Position numbers and translations under genes: made by a program. Under the pieces are notes generated by a model, which saw only the letters and a list, made by a program, of their open reading frames with translations, was not told the origin of the DNA and made no database searches. This document shows positions 9,643-17,765 of a stretch of DNA of 64,000 bases, in pieces (the stretch's first letter is position 1; each line of letters starts with the position of its first letter). Source of the stretch: an uncultured Alphaproteobacteria bacterium (GTDB taxonomy: Bacteria > Pseudomonadota > Alphaproteobacteria > Micropepsales > Micropepsaceae); the NCBI GenBank assembly GCA_903862715.1, contig CAIOYY010000037.1, forward strand, positions 1 through 64,000, in the 5' to 3' direction.

Positions 9643-9762
9643 GGTACCTAGCGCCAGATGTTGTGTAAAGGAGCCTTTTCTCTGCAACCCACCGGAATCT
9701 GGGGAAGATTTCGCTCCCCGAACTCCATGGAGAGACTTTCTCAGGTGACGGTTAACGTTACG

Positions 9763-10146
9763 TTAGCCGCGATGACGGCGGGTTACGCTGACGCCGGCGC
9801 GTTCAAGTTCGCTCCCTAGCCGGCCACCCGCCCATAAGGCGGCCATGCGGACATCCGAAACGAGCGACCAAAGAGGATAGCGGAACGTCGCGGGACGGTT
9901 CTTTTCCAGGAAATAATGAGCGGACCAGGCCGGTCCATAACCGGAAAGGACCGCTAAAGGCAGAAGCCACACGCTTTGCGTAGCGAGTGCGCAAACGAGT
10001 GCAAGGAACGCTGTGCCTGTTCCCAAAAAGTGAAGGGCGCGCGTAGAGGCTCTGGAATGCTCGCGCAAATAATGGGGCCAAAAGGCGCGATAGGAATCGA
10101 TTCCGGCGGGCAGGGGAGAGTGCTTGTCGGTTGAAGGGTGAGACAA
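9763..10146 (-). CDS. DUF962 (Mpo1-like) membrane protein
   Basis: 127 residues. Family blocks YLREHSRASTRALHFLGT near the N-terminus and SHYFLEKNRPATF-like sequence (here SAHYFLEKNRPATFRYP) near residue 85 identify the DUF962/Mpo1 family. Two hydrophobic segments between them suggest a small integral membrane protein. Yeast Mpo1 is a 2-hydroxy fatty acid dioxygenase; whether this bacterial member does the same is unknown. The start is TTG at 10146, supported by a good Shine-Dalgarno sequence (AAGGAG) about 10 nt upstream; there is no earlier in-frame ATG in the family-like region. Confidence 0.85.
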   Translation of the reverse strand: MSHPSTDKHSPLPAGIDSYRAFWPHYLREHSRASTRALHFLGTGTAFLALVCALATQSVWLLPLAVLSGYGPAWSAHYFLEKNRPATFRYPLWSLVSDVRMAALWAGGRLGSELERAGVSVTRRHRG

Positions 10147-10175
10147 TTCGTCTTTTCTCCTTCCTGCCTGTTACG

Positions 10176-10718
10176 TCAATCGGTGCGCGGTGGCAGCCCC
10201 AGATCGGTCGCAAACACCCCGGCAGCGTAAATCGTATCGCCTTTCGCGGCGACGCCGATGCCGGCCCTGTCGAAATTCGCATACTCGATATTCGCGCGGT
10301 GTCCGGGGCTTGCGACCCATTGATCGACAAAGGCGCGGGCATAGGTTTCAGGGTCAATGCCGAATTCCGGATGAAAATATTGCATCGCGCTATTTTCGCC
10401 GACGAAACCCTGAAAATCCGGATCGGCGGCCAATTGCTGAATGGCGACATTGCCATCGGCGCCGCCATCGTCGAAGGCATTCTTCTCGGCCATCGCTTCG
10501 CTATGAGCTTGCGCGGCGGCAGCGAGCATGGGGTCGAGGCGAAGCGGTTTCGCCTCGGCATTCAGGCGCGCGCGTTCTTCTGAGAGATAGGTCAGCATAT
10601 AGGTTTTCACCGCTTCGAGCTGCTCTGCGATAGGCGGCGGCTGTGGACCGGCTGTGGTGCATGCCGCAAGCGCGAAGGCGAGCGCCGCGAGCGAAAGGAA
10701 GCGGGAAAGAGATTTCAT
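10176..10718 (-). CDS. CAP-domain (SCP/PR1) lipoprotein
   Basis: 180 residues with a lipoprotein signal ending in the lipobox LAAC (Cys20), then a CAP/SCP domain: HSEAMAEKNAF, a GFVGENSAMQY block and the WVASPGHRANIEYANFDRAGIG signature. Bacterial CAP proteins of this type are extracytoplasmic and often of unknown activity. The gene lies 29 bp upstream of the DUF962 gene on the same strand, so cotranscription is likely. Domain call firm, function unknown. Confidence 0.88.
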   Translation of the reverse strand: MKSLSRFLSLAALAFALAACTTAGPQPPPIAEQLEAVKTYMLTYLSEERARLNAEAKPLRLDPMLAAAAQAHSEAMAEKNAFDDGGADGNVAIQQLAADPDFQGFVGENSAMQYFHPEFGIDPETYARAFVDQWVASPGHRANIEYANFDRAGIGVAAKGDTIYAAGVFATDLGLPPRTD

Positions 10719-10911
10719 GAGGTCGCCAAATTCTTGGGCTAATTTCCGGGTTGCATCACGAAGCGCCGAATGCGCGCTTCAGCAATAGCGGAAACGCCCG
10801 TTCCATGGCTATCGTCATGACGCATTTTGGCGCGGGGCCGAAGGATCGTTACAATGGCGTCCAGAATCCTGCTCGGGATCTTCCCGCGAGTGGCGGCAAT
10901 GAATTGGCGAT

Positions 10912-12735
10912 ATGGCCCTTCTTTTTCCCTTTGAGTCCAGCAATGAGAGCGTTTTTCCGCCGTCGCTGCGCGCCCGGCTGAGAGAGTTCAGCCTGCTGCA
11001 GGAGGTGGGTGAGCCCGCTTTGCGCCGGTTGCTTGCAGAAGCAGACTGGTTCGGTCTGCCTGGAGGCACGCAATTGCCGCGCGACGGCGAGAATGACCGC
11101 GCGGTCTTTCTCGTGGTGACGGGAAGCCTTGGTGTTTTCATCGACGAGGAGCGCGGCCCACGCCGTCTTGTGGCGACCATCCCTGTGGGCGAAACCGTCG
11201 GCGAGATGTCGCTGCTGTCGGCAGAGTCGCATTCAGCAACCATCGTCGCCTTGCGCGATACGGAGCTTTTACGTCTCGGTCCCAAGGCGTTCGACATGCT
11301 GCTGACGCGCTATCCGCGCGTAATGCTCAATCTTCTGAAGATCATGGTAAACCGCCTGCGCCAGACGACGCGGCGGACCAATCAGAAGACGCGGCCCAAG
11401 ACCTTCGCCGTCATTCCCTTGCAACAGGGCATCCAAGACATCGCCGTTACCATGGCGCTGGTGGACACGCTGACGAAAATGGGTGCGAAGGCGGCTATTC
11501 TCGATTATCGCGTGCACGAGGAAACGACCGACTGGTTCAATCGGTTCGAAGCCGAACATGACGTCATCTTCTATCAGGGCGACGCGCCCGACAGTGCGTG
11601 GACGCATTTCTGCCTGCGCCAGTCCGATCGCGTTCTCCTGCTGGCGCATGCGGACAAAACGATCCCGCTGCATCCCTTCGAGCGGCGCTTCTTCAAGCGC
11701 GACATGGGCGCGCAGCCGGAGCTTCTTCTCGTGCATCCGAGCGGCTCCAGCGCCGCGCTTCCGTCACATATTGAACTCAGAAGCGATCTTTTCGAATCTC
11801 ACCACCATATGCGTGCGGGCGAAGCGTTGGACGTCAAACGCCTGGCGCGCTTCATCGCGGGGTCGGCGGTCAATGTCGTGCTGGCGGGCGGCGGTGCGCG
11901 CGGCTTTGCGCATATCGGCGTGCTGAAAGCATTGCAGGAATCGGGCGTCCCCTTCGACTATGTAGCGGGTACGAGCATGGGCGGGATTGTCGCGGCAGGT
12001 CTTGCGCTCGAATGGAGCATCGAGGAAATTACCGAGCGGGTGCGCGATGCCTTTGTCGACAACAATCCGCTTTCCGATTTTACACTGCCTTTGATCGCGC
12101 TGTTTCGCGGTGCGCGTGTCAGCGCATTGTTACGCAAACATTTCGGGGATGTGCGGATCGAGGATTTGCCAAAGCCCTATTTCTGCGTATCGGCGGATCT
12201 CACCTCGGGCCGTGACCATGTGCATCGCAGCGGTTTGCTCTGGCGGGCTTTGCGCGCGAGTGTTGCATTGCCGGGCATTTTACCGCCTGTCACGGCGGAG
12301 GGCGGCCACCTTCTGGTCGATGGCGGCGTGATGAACAATCTGCCGGTGGACGTCATGGCACGGGAGGCGCGGGGACCAATTATCGCCGTGGATGTTTCGG
12401 GCGAAATCGATCTGCGTGCCTTCGACGGCAAATATGGCGAACGTTCAATCTGGTCGCTGGCTACCCAACGCATGCGCGGTTCGCCCTCCATCATCTCCAT
12501 TCTGATGCGGGCAGGCACCGTCGGCTCCGACGCGCAGCGCCGCATTGTCCGCGAGCAGGCCGATTTTCTATTCGAACCGCCGCTGGAAGGTGTCGGCATG
12601 CGCGACTGGAAAGCCTTTGAACGGGCGATTGCCCAGGGCTATGCCCACGCCATGCTGCAAATCGAGAAAAACGGCGTGCCTCTATCAGATTCGTGGGCCG
12701 CCGGGCCGGCGCTCGCCATTCACCGCACACCATAG
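10912..12735 (+). CDS. Cyclic-nucleotide-binding domain and patatin-like phospholipase fusion
   Basis: 607 residues in the NTE/RssA-like arrangement. Residues about 15-145 form a cNMP-binding domain (GEMSLLSAESHSATIVAL). A central region follows, and residues about 320-500 form a patatin domain with oxyanion motif GGGARG (326-331), nucleophile GTSMGG with Ser355, and the dyad aspartate in DGG (Asp470). The predicted activity is a membrane-associated lysophospholipase or esterase, possibly gated by a nucleotide or other effector. It is first in a run of plus-strand genes; no partner is obvious. Confidence 0.93.
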   Translation: MALLFPFESSNESVFPPSLRARLREFSLLQEVGEPALRRLLAEADWFGLPGGTQLPRDGENDRAVFLVVTGSLGVFIDEERGPRRLVATIPVGETVGEMSLLSAESHSATIVALRDTELLRLGPKAFDMLLTRYPRVMLNLLKIMVNRLRQTTRRTNQKTRPKTFAVIPLQQGIQDIAVTMALVDTLTKMGAKAAILDYRVHEETTDWFNRFEAEHDVIFYQGDAPDSAWTHFCLRQSDRVLLLAHADKTIPLHPFERRFFKRDMGAQPELLLVHPSGSSAALPSHIELRSDLFESHHHMRAGEALDVKRLARFIAGSAVNVVLAGGGARGFAHIGVLKALQESGVPFDYVAGTSMGGIVAAGLALEWSIEEITERVRDAFVDNNPLSDFTLPLIALFRGARVSALLRKHFGDVRIEDLPKPYFCVSADLTSGRDHVHRSGLLWRALRASVALPGILPPVTAEGGHLLVDGGVMNNLPVDVMAREARGPIIAVDVSGEIDLRAFDGKYGERSIWSLATQRMRGSPSIISILMRAGTVGSDAQRRIVREQADFLFEPPLEGVGMRDWKAFERAIAQGYAHAMLQIEKNGVPLSDSWAAGPALAIHRTP

Positions 12736-12852
12736 CGGTATTTCATTTCCGTCGCCTTGCGTCGCGGCGATTGCGGCTTTGAGCAGCGCTCGGGAATATG
12801 CTCTTATCCGCGCCCGGAGCGGGCGGCTTTACGGATTGTTGGAGTGCAAGTC

Positions 12853-13230
12853 ATGTTGCGGACCGGTATATCTTCCCTTTTCTTCGTTGCGCTCTTCATC
12901 GGCGCTGCCCACGCGCAGGGGAATTGTCTTGAGCCTTATGCGCCCGTCATTCCCGATGGCGCGACGGCAAGTGAGGAAGCAGTGCTTGCGGCGCAGGCGC
13001 AGGTGCGGGCCTTTATTGCCGATTCGGACAGCTATCAGAATTGTCTCGGCGTCTATATTCGGCAGATGGATGAAGAGGCGACGCGCAAGCGCGAGCCGGT
13101 CGACGCCACGTTGCGCGCCAGCATGATCGCGCAGATCTCCGCGAATCAGCGGGAGAAGGAACACATCGGTGCCGAGTTCAACGAAGCGGTCCGGGTGTTC
13201 AACGCGGCACATCCTGATCCGGCCCAATAA
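12853..13230 (+). CDS. Small secreted protein of unknown function
   Basis: 125 residues with a cleavable signal peptide (MLRTGISSLFFVALFIGAA, cut near AHAQ) and a short acidic helical mature region with two cysteines (GNCLEPY and YQNCLGVY) that could form a disulfide. No family is recognised. The ATG at 12853 is chosen because the signal peptide begins there; the frame is open upstream but lacks a sensible start. It is followed by a terminator-like hairpin at 13248. Confidence 0.75.
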   Translation: MLRTGISSLFFVALFIGAAHAQGNCLEPYAPVIPDGATASEEAVLAAQAQVRAFIADSDSYQNCLGVYIRQMDEEATRKREPVDATLRASMIAQISANQREKEHIGAEFNEAVRVFNAAHPDPAQ

Positions 13231-13247
13231 ATAGGCCGCCGTTGACT

Positions 13248-13273
13248 GCCGGTCCCGTAGCGGGCCGCTTTTC
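13248..13273 (+). terminator. Putative terminator after the small secreted protein gene
   Basis: CGGTCCCG TAG CGGGCCG forms a 7-bp GC stem with a single-base bulge, followed by CTTTT. It lies 18 bp after the stop at 13230 and before the TetR gene. The short T-run makes this a moderate call. Confidence 0.4.
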
Positions 13274-13299
13274 GTTGACGAATCATTTATCATGCGGGC

Positions 13300-13896
13300 A
13301 TGAGCGAAATGCCCTCCCGCCGCGTTGAGCGCAAAAGCCGTCAGCGCGCCGCCAATCGTGCGGCGATTATTGATGCTGCGCGTCGGGTCGCGGCGCGTGA
13401 AGGGACGAGCGGACTCGCGCTGCGCGCTGTTGCAGCGGAAGCGGGTTACGCCCCCGCTTCCGTCTACGAATATTTTCGCAATCGTGCCGAACTCGTACTC
13501 GCGCTGGCGGCGGAAGATCTGGCGCAGCTCGCACGCGTCCTGCGGGATCTTCCTAAGGACCATGCAACGCTTTCCGATGCCGTGGCCGCCGCACTTGGCG
13601 TCGTGCAGGAAAGTGGGGCCTTAGGCGCCGCTACGACATCGCTCGGCGCAAGCAAAGTGCCGCCTGATGCGGAGAGACTTTTCAATGGCCGGTTGATCGC
13701 CGCGCTGACTTCGCTTGCCGATGCCTCGGGCCGTTCACACAAGACGCGCGGCGAACAGGCCGATGTCGTACTCTGGGCGGCTATCGTGGCCGGACTAGCC
13801 GTTTTCCTGCGTTCCGGCCGCCTGAAGGCACTGGGATTCGAGGAACAGGAACTTCTGGCACGGCTGGAATCCCGGTTTTCAGCAGGACTTCCTTAA
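13300..13896 (+). CDS. TetR family transcriptional regulator
   Basis: 198 residues. The N-terminal helix-turn-helix region (AIIDAARRVAAREGTSGLAL, then AGYAPASVYEYFRNRAELV) is a standard TetR DNA-binding domain; the C-terminal ligand domain is divergent. It lies 86 bp upstream of the FMN-dependent hydroxyacid dehydrogenase gene on the same strand, and the gap contains a 19-bp palindrome that could be its operator, so local control of that gene is a reasonable inference. No ligand is suggested by the sequence. Confidence 0.9.
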   Translation: MSEMPSRRVERKSRQRAANRAAIIDAARRVAAREGTSGLALRAVAAEAGYAPASVYEYFRNRAELVLALAAEDLAQLARVLRDLPKDHATLSDAVAAALGVVQESGALGAATTSLGASKVPPDAERLFNGRLIAALTSLADASGRSHKTRGEQADVVLWAAIVAGLAVFLRSGRLKALGFEEQELLARLESRFSAGLP

Positions 13897-13921
13897 GCTC
13901 GCTGGACAAGCGCTCAGATTG

Positions 13922-13940
13922 GACGGAGACTTTCTCCGTC
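13922..13940. promoter_or_regulatory. 19-bp palindrome between the TetR gene and the FMN dehydrogenase gene
   Basis: GACGGAGA CTT TCTCCGTC is a perfect dyad with 8-bp arms, and a further half-site GACGGAG occurs at 13954-13960. The position, 43 bp before the ATG at 13983, suits a TetR operator. It could also act as a leader hairpin, since it has no T-tract. Confidence 0.4.
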
Positions 13941-13982
13941 AGTCAGCCGCGAAGACGGAGCCTGTCGCACGGGGAGGAAATC

Positions 13983-15215
13983 ATGGATCAGTCGCGTCGT
14001 GAATTGCTCGTTACCGGCACATTGGTCGCCGCTGCGGCTGCCGTGAGCGCAGCCCAGCCCGCGCATGCGCAGGGGCAAGTCATGACGTCGGCGGCGAACC
14101 GTCCGCCTCCGACAGATGCGCCCTATCAGGGCGGAACGAATGTCGGAAAGATCGATATCGTCAACACGCTCGAACTTGCGGAAGAAGCACGGAAGATCCT
14201 TCCTGAAGGTGGCTTTGGGTATATTTCGAGCGGTGCGGGTTCCGAATGGACGATGCGCGAGAACAGCGCCGCGTTTGAGCGCGTTCAGATCGAACCGCAG
14301 GCGGCAACCGGCATTTCCCAGATTGATCTGAGCGTTGAAATTCTGGGCTCGCGCCTGTCCATGCCGATTATGATGGCGCCGTGCGGCAGTCATGGTCTCG
14401 CGCATATCTCGAAGGAAATCGGCACCGCTCAGGCGGTTGCCGCCGCCGGGACACTGATGGTCACGTCGACACAGGCCAATGAAAGCATGGAGGCGATCGC
14501 CGCCGCCAATCCCGGCCCGAAATGGTTTCAGCTCTATTTCCCGTCTGACCGGGGTTATGCCCGCGAACTCATTCTGCGCGCCAAAGCCGCCGGCTATACG
14601 GCCATTCTTCCCACAGTGGACAATCTTGTCGGATTTCCGCGCGAAACCAATATCCGCAATGATTTCCGCGTGCCGGTATCGCTCGGCAAGGGCAACATGC
14701 CGCGTGGAATGACCGACACCACCGCCGCGCTCGCCATCATGCGTCATCGCAAGGTCGACTTGAGCTGGGACGATTTCGCCTGGATCAAGGAAGAGACGGG
14801 TCTGCCGGTTGTCGTGAAGGGCGTGATGTCGCCGAAGACGGCGTTGCAGGTGGTGCAGCATGGGCTCGACGGCGTGTATGTTTCCAATCATGGCGGCCGC
14901 GCGTTTGATGGCGTTCCCGCAACTTTCACTGCGCTGCCACGCATTGCCGATGCCGTAGAAGGGCGCGTACCGATTATTCTTGATGGCGGCGTGCGGCGCG
15001 GGACAGATGTGTTCAAAGCGCTGGCGATGGGAGCCAATGCGGTGGCCATCGGGCGTCCGGCGCTTTACGGCCTCGCACTCGGAGGCTGGGAGGGTGCGCT
15101 CAGCGTGTTCGAACACATGCGCGATATTCTGGCAATCTCGATGACGCTCTCGGGAACGCCGAACGTGCGGTCGATTACGCGCGAATATCTCTACCGCGCC
15201 AATGCGCTGACGTAA
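13983..15215 (+). CDS. Tat-exported FMN-dependent alpha-hydroxyacid dehydrogenase
   Basis: 410 residues. The N-terminus has a twin-arginine signal (SRRELLV, hydrophobic core, cut near AHAQ), so export folded with FMN to the periplasm is predicted. The mature part is the glycolate oxidase/lactate dehydrogenase TIM barrel: substrate-side block LPTVDNLVGFPRETNIRN, FMN contact VVKGV, and active site SNHGGRAFDG with His303 and Arg306. The usual SNHGGRQLD is changed to RAFD after the arginine, which may alter substrate choice. It oxidises a 2-hydroxyacid to a 2-oxoacid; the acceptor is unknown. Strong Shine-Dalgarno GGGGAGGAAA precedes the ATG; a terminator follows. Confidence 0.9.
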   Translation: MDQSRRELLVTGTLVAAAAAVSAAQPAHAQGQVMTSAANRPPPTDAPYQGGTNVGKIDIVNTLELAEEARKILPEGGFGYISSGAGSEWTMRENSAAFERVQIEPQAATGISQIDLSVEILGSRLSMPIMMAPCGSHGLAHISKEIGTAQAVAAAGTLMVTSTQANESMEAIAAANPGPKWFQLYFPSDRGYARELILRAKAAGYTAILPTVDNLVGFPRETNIRNDFRVPVSLGKGNMPRGMTDTTAALAIMRHRKVDLSWDDFAWIKEETGLPVVVKGVMSPKTALQVVQHGLDGVYVSNHGGRAFDGVPATFTALPRIADAVEGRVPIILDGGVRRGTDVFKALAMGANAVAIGRPALYGLALGGWEGALSVFEHMRDILAISMTLSGTPNVRSITREYLYRANALT

Positions 15216-15236
15216 GACGTCCGCGGCATGATCTGG

Positions 15237-15264
15237 AAGCCTGCCGCTTTTGCGGCAGGCTTTT
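15237..15264 (+). terminator. Rho-independent terminator after the FMN dehydrogenase gene
   Basis: AAGCCTGCCGC TTTT GCGGCAGGCTT is a perfect 11-bp stem with a T tetraloop, running into further T residues. It starts 21 bp after the stop at 15215 and separates that gene from the MscS gene. Confidence 0.85.
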
Positions 15265-15398
15265 CCATGAGACCAACGCTCCCGCAAGCGTGGGCCTTGC
15301 GCTTTGCCGCTGAGCGATTTTGCGCCTCATGCGTTCTCATACCTACCCTTAGATCCGTGCGCGTTTGCGGGCGCGTCGGCCCGCCCTCAAAGGTCAGC

Positions 15399-16235
15399 AT
15401 GTACGAACGTGACACCGTTACTCCCCTCATTCTGACTTACGGCGTCGATATCGCTTCGGCGTTCCTCATTCTCGCCGCTGGATGGATGTTCGCTGCCTGG
15501 GTGCGCCGCCTCGTGCGCCGCACGCTGGACAGAACGCATCATATTGATCCGACGCTGAAGCCGATGATAGCGAATATCATCCGCTATCTGATCCTGGCCT
15601 TTGTGCTCATCGCCGTACTCGCCAAATTCGGCATACAGACCACCAGCATTCTGGCGCTGGTCGGCGCCGCAGGACTTGCCATAGGTCTGGCGCTGCAAGG
15701 AACGCTGTCCAATGTTGCGTTCGGCGTAATGCTGTTGCTGCTGCGGCCCTTTGGTGTGGGCGATGCCATCGACGCCGAGGGGGTGGCGGGCACGGTGCTG
15801 GAAATCGGGCTCTTCTCCACCGATCTGGAAACCGCCGATGGTGTTTACATGATGGTACCGAACTCGCACCTTTTCGGGCGCGCCGTGAAGAATTTCTCCC
15901 GACTTCCCTGTCGCAAGATCGATGTCACGGTCGCCATTTCGCACAAGGACGATGTCGATGCGGCGATCAACATCGCGTTTTCGGTACTGAAGGCGGATGA
16001 ACGTCTTGTCACGGACAAGCCATCGGAAGTGGTTGTGTCACGGTTGCGGGAGACGGCAGTGGAACTGAGTATTCGAGGCTGGACGCACCGCGAGGATCTG
16101 GGTGATTTCACCTCCGATCTGCAGCGCGCGGTCAAACAGCAATTCGAGGCCGAAGGCATTCTGTTCCCGCAGCGGGAATTTCGGATGATCCGGGACGAAA
16201 AGAACGCGGCGGAGAATCTTTCGCCGCTACAGTGA
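15399..16235 (+). CDS. MscS-type mechanosensitive channel
   Basis: 278 residues with three transmembrane helices. The third is the pore helix of the MscS family with the glycine/alanine pattern (LALVGAAGLAIGLALQGTL), followed by the beta domain (RPFGVGDAID) and the C-terminal alpha/beta vestibule. Channels of this type open under membrane tension to release solutes during osmotic downshock. The ATG at 15399 is chosen because AAAGG lies 8 nt upstream and the family N-terminus starts there. The 3' end overlaps the convergent GH3 gene by 9 nt. Confidence 0.92.
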   Translation: MYERDTVTPLILTYGVDIASAFLILAAGWMFAAWVRRLVRRTLDRTHHIDPTLKPMIANIIRYLILAFVLIAVLAKFGIQTTSILALVGAAGLAIGLALQGTLSNVAFGVMLLLLRPFGVGDAIDAEGVAGTVLEIGLFSTDLETADGVYMMVPNSHLFGRAVKNFSRLPCRKIDVTVAISHKDDVDAAINIAFSVLKADERLVTDKPSEVVVSRLRETAVELSIRGWTHREDLGDFTSDLQRAVKQQFEAEGILFPQREFRMIRDEKNAAENLSPLQ

Positions 16236-17765
16236 AGTGCGTGCGCGCGCGAACTCTTCAAGATGGGAAAAGAGGCCCGTGTCGTTCACGACGCGCGGAA
16301 CCTTGTTCTGTCCTCCGAAGCGTCCGCGCAGCTTCATCCATTCAGCGAAGGTGCCCGGGGGCACGAACAATAATTGAGGCGCGCCAATGACCGCGTAATC
16401 TTTCCTTTCGGTGCGATAGTCGTCATTGCTGCAGCACAATGCTCTATCGAGCGCCGCCCGAAATGCATCGGCATCGGTGTCGCCCAAGGGATAGCGATCG
16501 CATTCGACAATATAGATATGCTTGCCCAATTCTCCCGGCGCTGACGGAAATTTCGCGCCTACGGCAAAATCGCTCAAGCTTACGTCGATCGATGCAGCCC
16601 CGGCTGTAACGGCCGCCTCTATCTCTTCACCGGTAAGGTGTTCACCAAAGGCGGACAGGAAATAACTGATGCGCCCGGTAATCCGGATTCGCGGTGGCCG
16701 CAACGACACGAAACGTACGGTGTCGCCGATGATGTAGGACCAGCAACCGGCGCAGGTCGAGAGCGCCAATGCGTAGTTAACGCCCAATTCCGCGTCGGCA
16801 ACGGTGTGGCGCGTGGGACTGGGGTTGTCCAGTTCATCGACGGGAATGAATTCGAAGAACAGTCCATTGTCGAGCATCAACCGCAGGCCGTCCTCGGGAC
16901 CCTCGTCCTGCGAGGCGATCAATCCTTCCGATGCGGGGTAGATTTCGCGCATTTCGGCGCGGCCATTCAGGAAACGCTCGAACCGCGCGCGATAAGGGGC
17001 AAATCCGACACCGCCATGCACAAGTAATTCAAGGTTCGGATAAAGGGTGTCGGCGATAACGGGTTCGCCCGCTAACGCCTGCTGTTTCCCGATCAGATGG
17101 AGAAGCCAGGGTGGCGTGCCGCCAAGAATGCGGATGTCGGCCTCCGGTGCGAGGTGGGCAATGTCTTCGATCTTCTTTTCCCAGTCCGCTTCACGCGCGA
17201 TGGGGGCGGGCGGAAATGTGAAACCGCGATACCAGAAGGGCGTTTCATGCAGTGCAATGCCGGAAAGGTCGCCCGAAAAGACCCCGGGCGCGCGCTCCTT
17301 AAGGGCCACCGAACCCCCGAGGAAGAAATTCTTGCCGTCGATAGCCCGGCTTTGCGGGCGATGAACGAGATGATGCAACAGAAGATCAAGCGCGCCGCGG
17401 ATATTCGCCTGATTCATCGCATGGGTTACGGGAATATTTTTCGACGTTCCTGCGGTCGTCCCCGATGTGGCCGCGAAGAACGGGATTTTTCCGGGCCATG
17501 TGACATCGACGAGAACCGGGAAGACGGCCTGCCAGTAGTCGCGCCAGAAATCCTCGTAGCGACGCAGCGGCACGGCGCGCTGGTAATCGGCGACATTGCG
17601 AAGGGTAGCGAAGCCGTGATCGCGCCCGAAGCGCGTATTGCTGGCGCGCATCACGAGCTTTCTTAGTTCCTGTTCCTGCGCGGCGACCGGGTCCTGACGG
17701 GCGAGCGCGGTGCGGCGTCTCTGCGCATAGGCCCGCAATACCGGTGTGACCGAAAACGGGATCAT
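16227..17765 (-). CDS. GH3 family acyl-adenylating (amino-acid conjugating) enzyme
   Basis: 512 residues. The ATP/AMP-binding loop FAATSGTTAGTSKNIPVT lies near residue 95; a second block around YPASEGLIA and a C-terminal GRISYFLSAFGEHLTGEEIE complete the GH3 signature of the adenylate-forming superfamily. Plant GH3 enzymes adenylate a carboxylic acid and join it to an amino acid; the reaction of bacterial members is largely unassigned. No signal peptide. Its ATG overlaps the stop of the penicillin-acylase-type gene by 4 nt, so an amide hydrolase and an amide synthetase are cotranslated. Confidence 0.88.
   Translation of the reverse strand: MIPFSVTPVLRAYAQRRRTALARQDPVAAQEQELRKLVMRASNTRFGRDHGFATLRNVADYQRAVPLRRYEDFWRDYWQAVFPVLVDVTWPGKIPFFAATSGTTAGTSKNIPVTHAMNQANIRGALDLLLHHLVHRPQSRAIDGKNFFLGGSVALKERAPGVFSGDLSGIALHETPFWYRGFTFPPAPIAREADWEKKIEDIAHLAPEADIRILGGTPPWLLHLIGKQQALAGEPVIADTLYPNLELLVHGGVGFAPYRARFERFLNGRAEMREIYPASEGLIASQDEGPEDGLRLMLDNGLFFEFIPVDELDNPSPTRHTVADAELGVNYALALSTCAGCWSYIIGDTVRFVSLRPPRIRITGRISYFLSAFGEHLTGEEIEAAVTAGAASIDVSLSDFAVGAKFPSAPGELGKHIYIVECDRYPLGDTDADAFRAALDRALCCSNDDYRTERKDYAVIGAPQLLFVPPGTFAEWMKLRGRFGGQNKVPRVVNDTGLFSHLEEFARARTSL

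Noticed and set aside
13914-15287. A 457-codon minus-strand frame
   Set aside because: Antisense to the FMN hydroxyacid dehydrogenase; no start signal or family blocks.
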